The translations under genes were made by a program, and so were the position numbers. Below the pieces are notes generated by a model, which did not search any database, was not told the DNA's origin, and worked only from the letters and a program-made list of their open reading frames with translations. From the NCBI RefSeq assembly GCF_001039355.2, contig NW_019776185.1, positions 1 through 64,000 on the forward strand: a stretch of 64,000 nucleotides of DNA, written 5' to 3'. Source of the stretch: Lingula anatina (Eukaryota > Brachiopoda > Lingulata > Lingulida > Lingulidae). Below are positions 21,059 to 33,912 of the stretch, in pieces (the first letter of the stretch is position 1; each line of letters begins with the position of its first letter).

Positions 21059-21235
21059 GTACAAGAGAATGTGGAAAAGGCCCAAACAAAACAGAAGGAG
21101 AATTTTGCAAAGAGAAAGGCAAAAGGCGTCAAATCCTTTGACCTTTCAGTTGGAGACATGATCATGAAAAGGGCTATGAAAAACATTGGAAGAAAGGGAG
21201 GAAAAATGGAGCATCTGTGGACTGGGCCTTATCGN
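21059..21235 (+). CDS. Integrase locus exon 3 (C-terminal SH3-like part), cut by an N
   Basis: A tttcttag acceptor is followed by VQENVEKAQTKQKENFAKRK, then FDLSVGDMIMKRAM and RKGGKMEHLWTGPY. This is the GD.V...RKGGK...WTGPY block typical of Gypsy/Ginger integrase C-termini. The frame is lost after the N at 21235, where sequence with a different character begins, so the rest of the gene is absent from this assembly. Confidence 0.7.
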
Positions 21236-22842
21236 TTCTTTCTAACCCCGCTGAGAATCATCACTATCACATCGCATACTAGGCAAGAGCTGTGTCGTGT
21301 CTGATACTTCGAAGCGCGTACTGACGCACACCTTGAAAACGGGTAGTGTTGTCTGATCTACTGGTGAATTCAGAATTATTTGGTGCCCAGTCTGGTTGTT
21401 AGGTAGGCTTGTCTCTAGTGAAAGTCATGTTTGCAACGCATTGTCACAGCAAAACCATTTTAAGGACTACAGATATTATAAGCTTGGTTTAAATCTATGA
21501 ATTTTAAAACCTGAGACGTGTCTGTCGTAATGACTGGATCTTATCAATAGGGAAATTGTGAATTTTACAGATGCTGTGTTTTTTAGGTCAAATTCTTAAA
21601 ATTGAAATGTTGCTATTAAATAAAAGCAACAAAATTGAAAAGCAGGTTATACTGAAATTCTGTTCTATGTAGTAAAAGCACTGCAAATGCTATATAAAAG
21701 GATAATTGTTATGAATCTGAATGACTGATAATCTGAAAGATTGGTAATTTTTGCCCATGAGAATGACCAAAGTCATCACTGTATCATGCAACTAATATAT
21801 TTGATCTGACATGATATAATACTCAGATTTGAATACCATAATTTATTGTCAAGCTCTGAATTTCAACTCATAGAAGCACTGAATCCAGACCCTGAACCAA
21901 CATTAGACAATGACAACAACAGACAATGAGATAATTTTGTGAAACCTACAGAAATAATTTCTATGAGAGTGCCTCCACAGCCCCCTTGTATTTAGCTGTA
22001 AATTGCTAGTTTCTTGTCTTAGTTATCATATTATTATCTGACTACCTGAGTCCCTGGTAGAAGGGTGGAAAGATGGTGATTTCATGCCCTAATGCCTTAA
22101 AAGAATGTCTTCCTCCCTATAATTTGGCAGCTGGCATATTATCAAGTGGGCCATCAGAAAAATATAATTGTATTTGCTATGTAGCTGGCTGTTGAAAACG
22201 GGTCTTGGGTGCTTTCTTTTGTCGAAGATTGGAGGGAAAGCAGTGAATCAAATGATGTCCTCTGTCTAGTGCTTGTTTTCTGCAATTTTTACTCCAGTAT
22301 TCTACTGTATGTTGTATTGGCTTTTCACAGTGTGCACCTGAAATATGTATTGTGTTGACTAATAAGGATTGGCAATACTAGGAGAAAGTATCCTGCACAA
22401 AAAACATGGAGTTATTATAACAGCACAGTCTTTGATGACAAACTTCAAAAACGGACATCATATCTTTGACAAATAAAAGGCAATAAGGAGTGGTACATAC
22501 AGCTGTTTACCATTGAAGTCAACATTATATTGAATACTTCAAAAGATATTGGTCTGGACTACACATAACAAAACTTTTTATACACAAGTTGGATAGTTAA
22601 GAGGGTTTTTCTGTATACTGCATGTATCTGACCCTCATAATTCTCTGTAGAAAAATTAGAATTTACAGTGCATCTGTCAGTTACACTGCGTCAGTTGACA
22701 TGAGAAAAAGTCTGCTTGCCACATCTCGACTGTCTGACTAGGACTTATCCTGCTGTGTTCTTTAGCCTGGTCCTGTCTGGTATTATTCACTGGCTGGCCC
22801 TGTGAGTGGGATGGCCACATAGTAATAGGTCAATCACATGGT

Positions 22843-22947
22843 TTGAGATGGGAAATCGGCACTTCCACTGTACTCTACATGATCCCTGGCAGGAGTGACG
22901 TCATCTTAGTCCCCATGAAGCCATCCAGTCTTTTGCGACAGATGAAG
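22843..22947 (+). CDS. Candidate alternative first exon of the F-BAR gene
   Basis: ATG at 22843 or 22915 is followed in frame by ...MKPSSLLRQMK and a GTGAGG donor at 22948. It ends in phase 0, as the first supported F-BAR exon (43932) requires. The usual family start MSWGTELW was not found between 21.2 and 43.9 kb. A phase match by chance is one in three, so this is weak. If the CRE at 22896 is a promoter element, only the ATG at 22915 would follow it. Confidence 0.2.
22896..22903. promoter_or_regulatory. Full CRE palindrome TGACGTCA
   Basis: The eight-base cAMP response element sits 12 bases before an ATG with a phase-compatible downstream donor. It may be part of a promoter of the F-BAR gene; this is inference from position only. 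Confidence 0.35.
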
Positions 22948-25737
22948 GTGAGGAAGCGGATGGAGGGAAGTTCCTGTGTTTGTTGTTGTTGTTGTTTAAT
23001 TGGAGATGGTGTTTTGGGTCAGAATATATTTCCCACCTGTACGTAGATGCTACATTTGTACAGGGGTGAGATACCTTTGTCCTGGGTCATCCATTGCTGA
23101 GATTGTTAGTGGGATTTAATTGTTGTGAACTCAGTTAGTTTTCCAGATGTAACATGTAATTTGGAAAGTCAAAGGAGCAATTTCCCAAGCTTTGCGTGAA
23201 GCGAATAATTATATTTAAGAGAGTGAATGCTTGGTAGTATTTTTCTTTTCTTCTGGTGTTTCAACAAAAGATAGTTTAATATATGGATATCAGCCAAGAA
23301 TACTGAATCAACCCTTTGTTATGTACTAAACAAGTTCTGAATACCAGTGTTTGGGATTTGAAACTATTCATCAAGATGTGTATTTATAGCCATTATATTG
23401 CCTGATTAAATGTGATCCTCAGTATTGATACCTGTATAAGTAAATTGCTCTTCCTATTTCAAGCTGGCCAGAAGTTTCAATAATGTATATTTCTTACATG
23501 TGTTTATGTTACTGTCATTTAATATTTCACTCGGAGATCATGGGATCTGTTTTCTATAGAAAGACGGGAATGTAGACAAATATAATAGTCTCAATGCAAA
23601 CAAGGGATCCAATCAATAAAACAAATAATATTCTGAAAGTATCTAGTAAAGGTGGTGTGCTACAAGTTTGTTTAAAGAGGAAATATTAAAGGTGTGATCT
23701 TCGACTGAATATTATACAATTTCAAGTCACCTTGTGTGCAGTTGATGCAGTGAAACTTAAACCTTCAGTGAAATTAGACTAGGATAAGTTAATTTTTTTA
23801 TGTTGAAAGAATATTGAGTCAGGTGGTCTTGGATAGCACTCTTACAAAATGAAACACACTGATATTAGCTGTTGTGCATTTATATATATGGTCCATACAG
23901 ATCTGATATTGATACGCAGGTATCATTATTAGATAGGTCAGGTTAGAAAATAGCTATGAATTGGTACAGATGTTTTTAACATTCATACTAGTATGCCTTT
24001 TATAATTTACATCACAAAGAAATTGCTTGCATTGATTGCAAGTCATTAAAAAATGCGTCCAGTACAGTTTCAAATTGTCCTTGTACACAGCTTTGTTTAT
24101 GTATTAAAAACTCCCATTTTTTTGGAACTTATCCTTTTAGTATTGATCTGCATGTACATGACCTTATGGGGTCATGCTCTCATTAATCGGTTGCGTCAAT
24201 CCATTTGCAGCAAAGCCTGCGCAATCAGTTATTTATCAGGTGTCAATTGAATTTATTGACTGACTGTTATGTCAGGAAGAAGTAAGATGAAGTAATATTG
24301 GTATTTTTAACAGTTTCAGTAGGTAACTGGTCATAGGCCATTAGGGTGATCATTTTACAGACAGTTTGGTATTTAATAAGTGCTGCAGAAAACCACTAAT
24401 CAGGATACTATTTGTCCATTTGTTTGTTGGTTTTGAGATGACAGCCACTGAAAGAGTGACGCAATTTTGGCTGTTGTGTCATTGAGTTTTGATTAGTTTT
24501 TCCTGGTAAGGCCATGTAACTGTATCTTAAAGTTAAGCTGAAAACTAAAAGCCCTATGAAGGTCCTAATATCATAATCTGTCTTTTTTCAACCCAAGTAT
24601 GGTAAATTCTGCAGTTGAGGAAAACCTGACATTACCTTGAAATCTTCTAGAATGCCTCATTAAGACAATGTCTGTTTAATTTTATATATATAAACAAATC
24701 CTGATAGACTGCAAGTGCTTTAAAACCCCTTTTATCCATAGAAAAAATGGCAAATCTATTCTTCTATATCCCAGATGGTAAGTTTAAAATCCTATCAAAT
24801 TATGCTGTTCCACGATTAGTCCTTATCCGTTCACAAAAAGGGCAAGTGGGATGCACAAAATGGCAGGTGGGGTTACCTCCCTCCCACTTCCTCTGTTAAA
24901 ACCTTGGATCCCCTTGTGAGGCACTTCTTTTAATTAACAAATGCATTGAGAAGTACTAGTACTGAACACCACGAAAGTAAAGCTCCATGTTTGTTGCACA
25001 GTACATGCCCCATACATGCCCAGGTCGTTCACATGATAAGATAATGATGCTGTCACTTCCTGACACTAAACTGTAGTAGTATAGAGGGAGTGTAGCCTAT
25101 TGCCAGGTATCATGGCCCTGATAAGACTCAGGATGACGTTCAGTAAGAACTTTTAGGTACATGAAGCAATATCACCTATTCTAGTACAGAAAGAATTGCA
25201 GGAGCTCCAAATCAGCAAGATAGATAACTCTGATGCAAAATTAATTGAGTAAATAATTACCCCCCCCCCCCCCCCCTTAAAAAAAAAAAAAGAAAAGAAA
25301 TATATAAATGCAGTCTTTAACAATTTTCATATAATGCCAGCTGGAACTGGCTGTAAAATACCTTGAAAGGTTTTTACTAGTCTTCAAGAAGATCTTGTTG
25401 CAGTTAAATATTTATGTAATATGAACTCTAATGTTTTAAATTCCCCCATAGATAAATTACCTCTGGAGGGCAGATTAGGATTTTTTAGCTTCTGGAAAGT
25501 ACTCAAGATGCAAGTGCACCCATTTCCCCCTCAAGTTCCTTTGCTTTATGATTAAAGAACACTTTTTTTTACTCATAGACTTGCAGTGAGCTGTAGAATA
25601 CAGGTGCAGATACATTAAGTCTTGCCCTTTTTTCCTGTATTTTTTATGTAAAACTATTTATCCTTTGATTATAAGGTCAGTTCCTGTCTACTGTGGGGGT
25701 GGGGGAGGAAGGGAGCGTCAGTTCAGTGACCTAGGCT

Positions 25738-25947
25738 CTATTCCCATAGATATTAGATCGATCTAGCCCCGCGGGGAGTCTCACTAGATTACTTTAAGAT
25801 AATCCGACTTAAATGTCCGTCCCGCCTACTACAAGCTGTAAGAGGGTAATTAACTTTCGTGTCCGCCCGGCTGACAGCTATTTAGCGTGAACCCCCAGGG
25901 AGTTAGGTCGATCTAAAGTAGGTCTATCTAATCTATGGAAATGGGGT
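25738..25947. mobile_element. MITE family 1, copy a (about 210 bp)
   Basis: The ends are imperfect inverted repeats (left TTCCCATAGATATTAGATCG, right ...AATCTATGGAAATGGG). The interior is shared with 43222-43416, including GGGGAGTCTCACTAGATTAC, GCTGTAAG(A/G)GGGTAATTAAC and TTTAGCGTGAACCCCCAGGG. It is GC-richer than its surroundings, and no coding capacity is seen. Confidence 0.8.
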
Positions 25948-26814
25948 GCAAGATGTGTAGTAAGGACCTAGGTATTGGCTGTTAGTTAGGGCTGCTGCCT
26001 CTTTGCATTTACTCTGGTTCAATGTATATATACTTGATTCCCTGTTATCTGGTGCAGGTGCAAGAATGATGTCAGTTTTTTTAAACGTGGGAGTGAGGTT
26101 GAACCTGATGTCAACACAGGTGGAAGAAAGATGTCAGTGAACTGCAGTCAGCCATCACAACTTTTAAGTTTTTTTTTCTCATGTATATTGTTGCGTTATA
26201 ATGTGCTTTTTATGCTGTAGCATTGTGGAGGTGTTTAGCACAGAACTTGAAATTTAGGCAGACTAGTATAGCTTATGTGAATTTGTTTGTCATCCTGAGG
26301 CATTTTACTAGTATACACAGACCATCACTCTGTGGAAGTTCAAAACCAGAAAATAAAACCTATACTAGTAGCTGTATGTTAAAGGATCATTTTTTCTTCT
26401 TCATTAGACTCGGTGCATTTTTCACGTTTTCTTTCTGTGTAAAATTGCAATTCTAAGCAGAGGTATTGATTTCATACTGTAAAGAGATGCAACGTACCTT
26501 TGAGATATAGTCGAAGGGTATTTACGAGGATAGTTGGGAGGTTTTAGACAACAATAATAAAAATATCATGCATAGCTACACAAGGTTCAGCCATTTATCA
26601 ATGAATTATTTATTTTACTTTGTTTTTTAACAAGTACTTATAGTTATATTTAATAGGGTTGTTAATAGGGTTAATAGTTTATGTTGATAGGGTTATCTAT
26701 ATCCTGGCAGTAGATATATACATGACTGAAGTAATTAAAATGAAAATAGTTTTATATTCTTTACAAACAAAGTCATACTGGTGTGTGCAAGCTTTGGTAA
26801 ATACTAATATATCT

Positions 26815-26990
26815 CTGGGGTAGCGCTAACACTCGCCAATTTAGCCAAATGCTAAAACTGACTGAAATTGGCTAGAAACAAAATAGGGTTGATTTGACTT
26901 ATTTTAGTCAAATTTAAACCATTTGGACACAAAAAAAGATGAAAAAGTCGTATTTTGGCTAAACAAAAAGAATTGCTAGCGCCACCCCAG
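26815..26990. mobile_element. MITE family 2, copy a (176 bp)
   Basis: Begins CTGGGGTAGCGCTA and ends TAGCGCCACCCCAG, an inverted repeat. The interior CTCGCCAATTTAGCCAAATG matches the copies at 34671 and 38568. Confidence 0.85.
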
Positions 26991-28780
26991 CATCTCATTG
27001 TCATGTGAATGTTCAAGTCAAGGTAATTAACAGTGACAGGTTTCTTTTGTTTTCTAATTGCAGTGAAACTATTTTAAGTGTTAGTGTAGTACAGATGTTG
27101 TCTTGTCTTCTGCTGGGTTAGGTGCCATAGTCTAATGTTTCCTGCACAAGACTAATGGTAACCACTCAAGCTAGTCAAAATTAGGATAAGTTTGGCCACG
27201 AGACATTTCTGTAGTGGTCAGCAGTCAGATTGTCACAAGTTTTTAATTTCACATGCTAAGAATTTATTTCACTCTTATTGTGGAGACAGTGTATAAGAAA
27301 CTTTAGAAATAAAAATGCCAGTGTGGTGTTGCAAGGTTGATGGTGTTTTTAGTATGCAAACCACTGCTGACAGTAGAAATAAATTGTCATTCTGGTAGTT
27401 GACAATGTCAGTGAGTGTGAAGCTGGAGTAAGCTTTTCCTGTTTGATAATTTTATCTGCCTTGAAATTTTAGTCTTTTTAACAACCTGGTACACTATTTA
27501 ATTTGCATAAATATTTTTCAATCACAAATGGATTAAAAATGTATTGGACTTCCAAAGTCAGCATACTAAAAAGTACATTATAATGCAACACAAATGTGGT
27601 GAAACAGTGCTTGCTGTAAGCAACCCAGAACTGACAGTGACATCATTTTATTGTTACACAGCCATCAGCAGTATGACAATGAGCCTGTCACACAAATCAG
27701 ATCTTTATCTCTTCTCGTCATTTGTCACCTAAGAATGTGTATTGACGCATTCCTCCGTGTTCTTTACAATAGTATCTTAGATATGTTAATTTGCTCATTG
27801 ATAAACTTTACCCATCCTGGTATGTATTCTTGTATTCAGTTTATGATCTGCAACATTTGATACAGGAGAAGCAGGAATGGTGTGCAGAGTATGTTTGAGC
27901 TAGGCGTGTGATAAATTGGGCCGAAACAATAACGTTTTACTTTATCCTTTTCCCAACTATCATATGATTTGGCTAAGGAAATAGAAATTCAGTAGATGGT
28001 TCATAATAATAATAATAATAAAACTGCCATGTGCTTATTGAATACAATATTTTGCATTTATTTCAATTATCAGTACTATATCAAAACGGAGAATCAGTTC
28101 CAAGTGAACATACACTATCTTCGTTCTTATGATACATTACTTATTATATATGACACACACACACATATTATATATATATCTCAAAAGAATAGATAATAGA
28201 TGAAATACACAACATGGCTGTCTAATTGAACCATTCCACTTTGGTTTTAAGTGCTGCATATAATTTATACCACCACAAATTTGACCTCGACCACAGATAA
28301 AATGGACGATATCTTCACATATTGGTGGTAGCCAGGACAACTAAGTGACCTATGCCAAATTTCCCCGCTGGCTGGCCACGTAGTGTATAGTACAGAGAAT
28401 GAAGATAGCATTATCTCGGCAGTATTGATCTTGGTCTTGGTCTGGAGTCCCCTCTCAACATGTGCCTGTGTGAGTCACAGTCTTACTCTGAGCTCGTCAT
28501 CTAGGCAATCAAATGAAATACATGTTTGCACAGTTTAATCAATTAAAATTATGATCCGAGTGACAGACCCATTGCCTGACACAGCAGAGTTGCTGCATAT
28601 AAAACAGGAATAATTACCAGGCTATGCCAGTGTAGCATTAAAAAAAGCAGGGATATATGTTGATCCTAGGCTGCTAGCTTTATATGTACAGGGTGGTCCA
28701 TTTTGGGAGGGGCATGTAAGCTGGATGAAATTGTGGCTTCTGCTAAAACTTAATGTGTAAGGAAATAAAATGTGAATGGG

Positions 28781-28975
28781 CTTGCTGCTTGGCTACATGC
28801 CTTATGGGCTAACCTTTGCATCAGTCTTCTGCTAGGCTATATATGCCTTTTGGGCTAACCCTTGAATAGGCCTTTTGCTAGGCTATATGCCTTTTGGCCT
28901 AACCCTTGAATAGGCCTTCTGCTAGGCTATAAGTCTTTTGGGCTAACCTGTGATTGGACTTTCTGCTTTAGCTAC
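28781..28975. repeat. Minisatellite, unit about 45-50 bp, about four copies
   Basis: Repeats of GGCTATATGCCTTTTGGGCT followed by AACCCTTGAATAGGCCTTCTGCTA, diverging towards both ends. Confidence 0.85.
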
Positions 28976-31376
28976 TAGTATATCCATTGAATGGTACCTT
29001 CCTTCTGAAATTTCTGCATTATGTCTAATAACAACTGTATGTCTTGTAAATTAATTACGAATTAGAAGTATTTCATCTCATAACTTGTAAGACTCTTGTT
29101 TCTATGTTAATGGATAGTACTGGAAAACTTGGTCAGTGTAAGTAGGCATTGCCAGGCTGCCATGAACATACGTACATAGACACCAAGTCTACAAAAAAAC
29201 CCAAACATCAGACAAAGTGAACATCAATAATTATGAGGTTTAATGAGAACTTGAGTACATATAGATTGTATCTTTTTGTTACAAAATTAATTTATTAATG
29301 GTGTTTCCTTGTACATTTTTCCAGCTGACATAATTTTCTTGCAACTTTCATTTGCTGTTGTCTGCTGTTCTGACAGCTAATGACAAGAATCGAAATTATG
29401 TCATTGACTCACCGCCAACCATTTTGTAAAATTGGAATACTGCATGCAGCTGTTTTTCACCGTGCAATACATTATTGATTGGACAAAAAAGTTTTTCTTT
29501 TCTTTTCGTTTAACTTATTGAAAGCAAATTATAAGAATGGAAATGAATTTGGGTTTTCAGTGGTGAGTTGTGTGAATGTTTTACAATCTAGTTTGCAAGA
29601 CAAGTATTAGTATTGGTGTTGGGAAAGAAGGGAAGGCGGAGTTTGGATTACAAGAGGAAATTTAAAGCATGTACCTGACACATACAAATTGTGCCTGGCT
29701 CTGGCTCTTATCCTGGCAATCAAACAGTGAAGTCAATACATCAGTGAAATCTAAAGAAGCAATCTTATATCAGTACAATACTAGTATTAATAATACTATA
29801 TTATAAGGCCACTCTTTCTAGCCTTCATTTAACCATACAGATTTCTCTTCTAAGATTAAAGTCGACCAGAGTGGTTTCCTGTGTTATTTGTGCAATTTTG
29901 TATTGAACTCACCACAAAATGACTCATCAGAGAGCCTTTGTGATGGTTCATTAGTTTTGAGTTGATCAGAAATATGATTGACCTGGTAGCTTCATTAGCT
30001 ATCCAAATAAACCTCCATAATTAAAATGTTTGAAGAATGAGGTCTAAAGAGTTCATGTTTTACAAATGATCAGAATAAAAATCTCCACCTTGCTTTTGTG
30101 TGAATATAAGTGTACGAACTGTTCCAGAATATAAGGTTTAGCTTTGTTATTAATTATGACACACCTGTGGTAGAGTTCCTTTATCATATTGTTGGAAGAG
30201 GAGGGATGGGTTGAGATTTGGGTTATTTTATATGACAGTTTTGCTTAGTATACTTACTTTAAAGACTGGGTATAAAAATTACATTTTCATAATTTTATCT
30301 CATGAAAGTATGTCTTCACACAAAAAGAAAATTTTGTTCAGAGGATTTAGGTTAAAGGATTTCATTCAATTTTGAGTGACCATATATCTATTTCCAAGAA
30401 GGAATTTTTGTGAAACATTAAATTTGCATCAGAAAGTATGTATGGTACTAGTATAGCAAATTAATGGCTCATCTCACAAGATAATTGATGTGAAGGGAAT
30501 CTTACACAGGATTTTAGTACAAAAAAAAAAAACAGATATGTTTTAACTCAGGTCTTGAGCAGTTTTTGTAACTTGCCAGTAGTTACTTCATTTGATTTCA
30601 AACTCCAAAATGCCAAACATAATACTTTTTTCTGCACTCCTGTTTTCCCCTTTGTAAGCAGATACAATAATATCCATTTCTCTTGTTTTTATGGGATAGT
30701 AGATCCATTTCCTTGTAAATAGGATATGATGCTCCTTGTGAAGTTATTTTAGATAATCCCCAAGGCAGACAGGTAGTAAATAAAAAAAGAAAACCTTGTA
30801 TATTCTCCATTTAAAGTTGTGCAATAGTAATAGGGGGAAATTAAGTCACAAGTTGTCAGCCTTTAATTCAACCTTTTTGTAGGATCGGTTGCTTGGCAAG
30901 ATAATTTGAAATACTCAAGAAAAGAAAGAAAAATATTATATTTATTATGTGTTTTAATTATAAACATGTCAACAACACCGAGGGCAGTGATTCATGCCTA
31001 ATTGTAATGTCACCCTGTTATGACAAGTATACATCCCTCACCTCTTGAATATTCCAGCAATTTACTATATTTACAAATCTCCCTTTGTGGGTGCTCAACT
31101 GTAATACTGTTGTCATTACTGGATGTGAAGTGCTAACACTTAATAGATGACAAAAATTCAATATTTTTTTTCTTTCTTGTGGAAGTGAGTGAGTCATAAG
31201 TTACATGTACTTAGAATTGTGTCAACGGTGATTTATTCCTGTAGTTATCCCTGTGTGGTGGTTTTAAAGTATCGATTTCTATTGTAGGCGTCCCCAGATG
31301 AAAGGATGCCCAGAACCTAGCTAAACTTAGAGAAGCCGAAAAGTGTACTTGGTCTTGAGATAGGAATCATATTTAA

Positions 31377-31922
31377 GAGCGCATTCTCAACGAATTAAGC
31401 CAAGCTTTACAAAGCCGGTGACCTAAAAATGGCGGACGTACATGAAAGAAAAACCGCCTAATCTTTTAATAGTCTCTCCGCCTCCCCACACGTCGTCCCT
31501 GCGGGGTACAGTAATTAAATCTCGGCTCCGTTCGCCATGCGGAAGCTACCTGAGAAATATTAAGTGCGCATGCTCATCAGTTAAACTCGTGGTGAAGAAG
31601 GCATGGCGGCTGAAGGCGATCGAAGGAAAAAAGCTCTTCTTTTCTATTATCTTTGAAAACAGAGACGAAAAAGGAATAATTTGGCCCGTAGAGCAGCAAT
31701 GAATCGACTATCTAAGGAGATAATATCACCACAGATATTCACGGAAATATTAATGTTCGGAGCCGAGATTTAATTACTGTACCCCGCAGGGACGACGTGT
31801 GGGGAGGCGTGTGAGAGGCGGAGAGACTATTAAAAGATTAGGCGGTTTTTCTTTCATGTACGTCCGCCATTTTTAGGTCACCGGCTTTGTAAAGCCTGGC
31901 TTAATTCGTTGAGAATGCGCTC
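31377..31922. mobile_element. PIF/Harbinger-like MITE (546 bp) with TAA target duplication
   Basis: The terminal inverted repeats extend at least 150 bp (left GAGCGCATTCTCAACGAATT, right AATTCGTTGAGAATGCGCTC). TAA flanks both ends (31374-31376 and 31923-31925). Copy B of the duplication has the uninterrupted site TTTAAGATTAGG at about 35893, so the insertion limits are exact. A 3-bp TWA duplication is the mark of PIF/Harbinger. A short start, MAAEGDRRKKALLFYYL then TGA (31603-31656), may be left from a transposase gene. Confidence 0.85.
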
Positions 31923-32082
31923 TAAGATTAGGGGCAGGCTGATGACTTGCTCTGATTCTATCTAATCAATAATATTAAATACTTTTGGAATCAAACTCCC
32001 TTCTTTATTTGAACATTGTGCAGAGAAATTCCCAAACACATTGGGAGAGAGAGGGGGGATGGGGGGGGGGTGCCAATCTCTC

Positions 32083-32091
32083 TCTCTCTTT

Positions 32092-32137
<46 letters not shown>
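32083..32137. repeat. (CT)n microsatellite
   Basis: A long CT-rich run follows a G run at 32061. The run is much shorter in copy B (36048-36074), an allele-like length difference. Confidence 0.9.
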
Positions 32138-33867
32138 CAGCTTGTTGCCCTGTTGCCATAACCTCTTGTGTCTTATCCCATCCTCTAGTCTTTATTTTTT
32201 GAAGTGTGTAATTATGGAGGAATGCCTGTTGATTTATGGGAATGGGATCTCATTTTCTGGATTCCTCCATGTTGGAAACTTTGATAAACAAGGTTGAATA
32301 GTTTTATAACAACCTAATAAAGGATACAATTTTTCTTAGTACTAGCCATTAATGACATATGCTACAACGAAAATACAGTTATTTGAAGATTGCCTCAGGT
32401 ATGCTGTTCTTCACTAACACCAGAGAATCACTGTGGTGCACATTGCCATGTTGTTGTTATAAATGTTTTAGCTAAAACTGTAGCAATTATCTCAGAGGGT
32501 GACCTGACTGAAATAGTTTTCATGTTTGTGAGTTATAAATGGTTTTGGAATGCATAAGATAAGACAGTCATTTCACATCTAAAATTTCCCAAAGGCCCCT
32601 ATGTAAAGGCATTTTCTTCACCATGATGTAGATATTAGTACAGCATTCAGTAGTAACAGTAACAGTTCAAAACGTGCCCACTCTTTTTGTACATTGCTCT
32701 ACATTTCAGGGATGCCAAAGAAGTGGATGATAGATGATGCATGTGTACAAGAAACAGACAGATTCATGATTAGATAAACAGAAGTTTAAATAAATTGATT
32801 TTCATTTTCACTTTTTACAACATTTACCCATGCCTAAGATAAGGATGGATTAATCGATTTAAAAAAAGTCAATTTTATTTTCCATCTCATCCCTTCACGT
32901 CCACCTGAATACCCACATGAAATGGTCAGTCAACACCTGACCAGCACATGACAGTCTCCAACAGTATTGTGGACGTCATCCATCAGGTAGATTTGTAGCC
33001 TTGTGCCTGACACTGCCCAGCTTGGTAGACATTGTGGACAGTGATTTACTGGCTTGGATTACATGATGACCATGTTTGGCCGACACAGTGTTTGGTTGTG
33101 TGGTTGGTGTTCCTTATTTAAAAGTGCCACAGTATTTGGTTGATGTTCATTACAACTATATGAATGTTAAATGCACTTCGATGCTGTTTGTAAAAGGCAG
33201 TAACACTTTGGATATTTAGTATCTGTAGATCATTAAGTTGACCATGACGGTTAAAGCAAATGATTTTTCCTATATCTATGAAGATAAGAAGAAATAGCTG
33301 CAAAGATGGTGAAATAGGATTTTCATTGAATGTCTCTTGTGTATTGATCATAAAAAGTAGATTAAAAATTTTTAAGAAACTAAACATTGACGAGTCAGTC
33401 ACATGATCAATGTCCTTTGAGGGAGGGTCTAAAGCAAGCTTCAGAAAGCAAGCTTGCAAAGAGCATTGAGCTTTAACATGTGCTTTTGAAATGGATAATT
33501 AAAGCAGGGAGTTAAGTTTGGTGTAGCGCAGCAAGATTATTATTCATATTTCAAGTCATGAGTTAATGCAAGCATCCCATTCTATGTACGATGTTTATGA
33601 AGGGGAGTAGGAAGAGGGGTGCGTGACAGGGCATAGATGATTTAATGCCTCCTTGCACATAGACCAGATTATATCTTCTATATACATATGTAAACATCCA
33701 TATATATATAGTATAGATGTAAGTCATATTTAATCTGCGCAGGGTGTTTTCTAAGGGTGTGGCTATACACTTTGGGGTTAATGTGAGTTTATCACAGTGG
33801 TGGAAAAAAGTTACTTGTTCTTAATTATTTATTTATTCATATAACATGTTCTGTGCTATTTTATACC

Positions 33868-33869
33868 AC

Positions 33870-33908
<39 letters not shown>

Positions 33909-33912
33909 TTTT
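33868..33912. repeat. (TTTA)n microsatellite
   Basis: About eleven TTTA units; the equivalent at 37777-37805 in copy B is shorter. Confidence 0.95.

Larger units (their letters stand above)
21236..31057. other. Large gene-poor stretch, probably intergenic or 5' intron of the F-BAR gene
   Basis: No exon can be confirmed. It starts with a CpG-containing patch (21236-21400) right after an N. It includes a CRE site with a candidate first exon (22843-22947), a C run (about 25261-25276), MITEs at 25738 and 26815, and a minisatellite at 28781. The open frames are short and unlike known proteins. Confidence 0.5.

Noticed and set aside
28781-28975. Repeat array considered as CRISPR-like
   Set aside because: Units are contiguous without unique spacers and the genome is clearly animal; it is a minisatellite.
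32016-32297. 93-codon frame with Ser-Leu repeats
   Set aside because: Encoded largely by the CT microsatellite; no protein-like content outside it.
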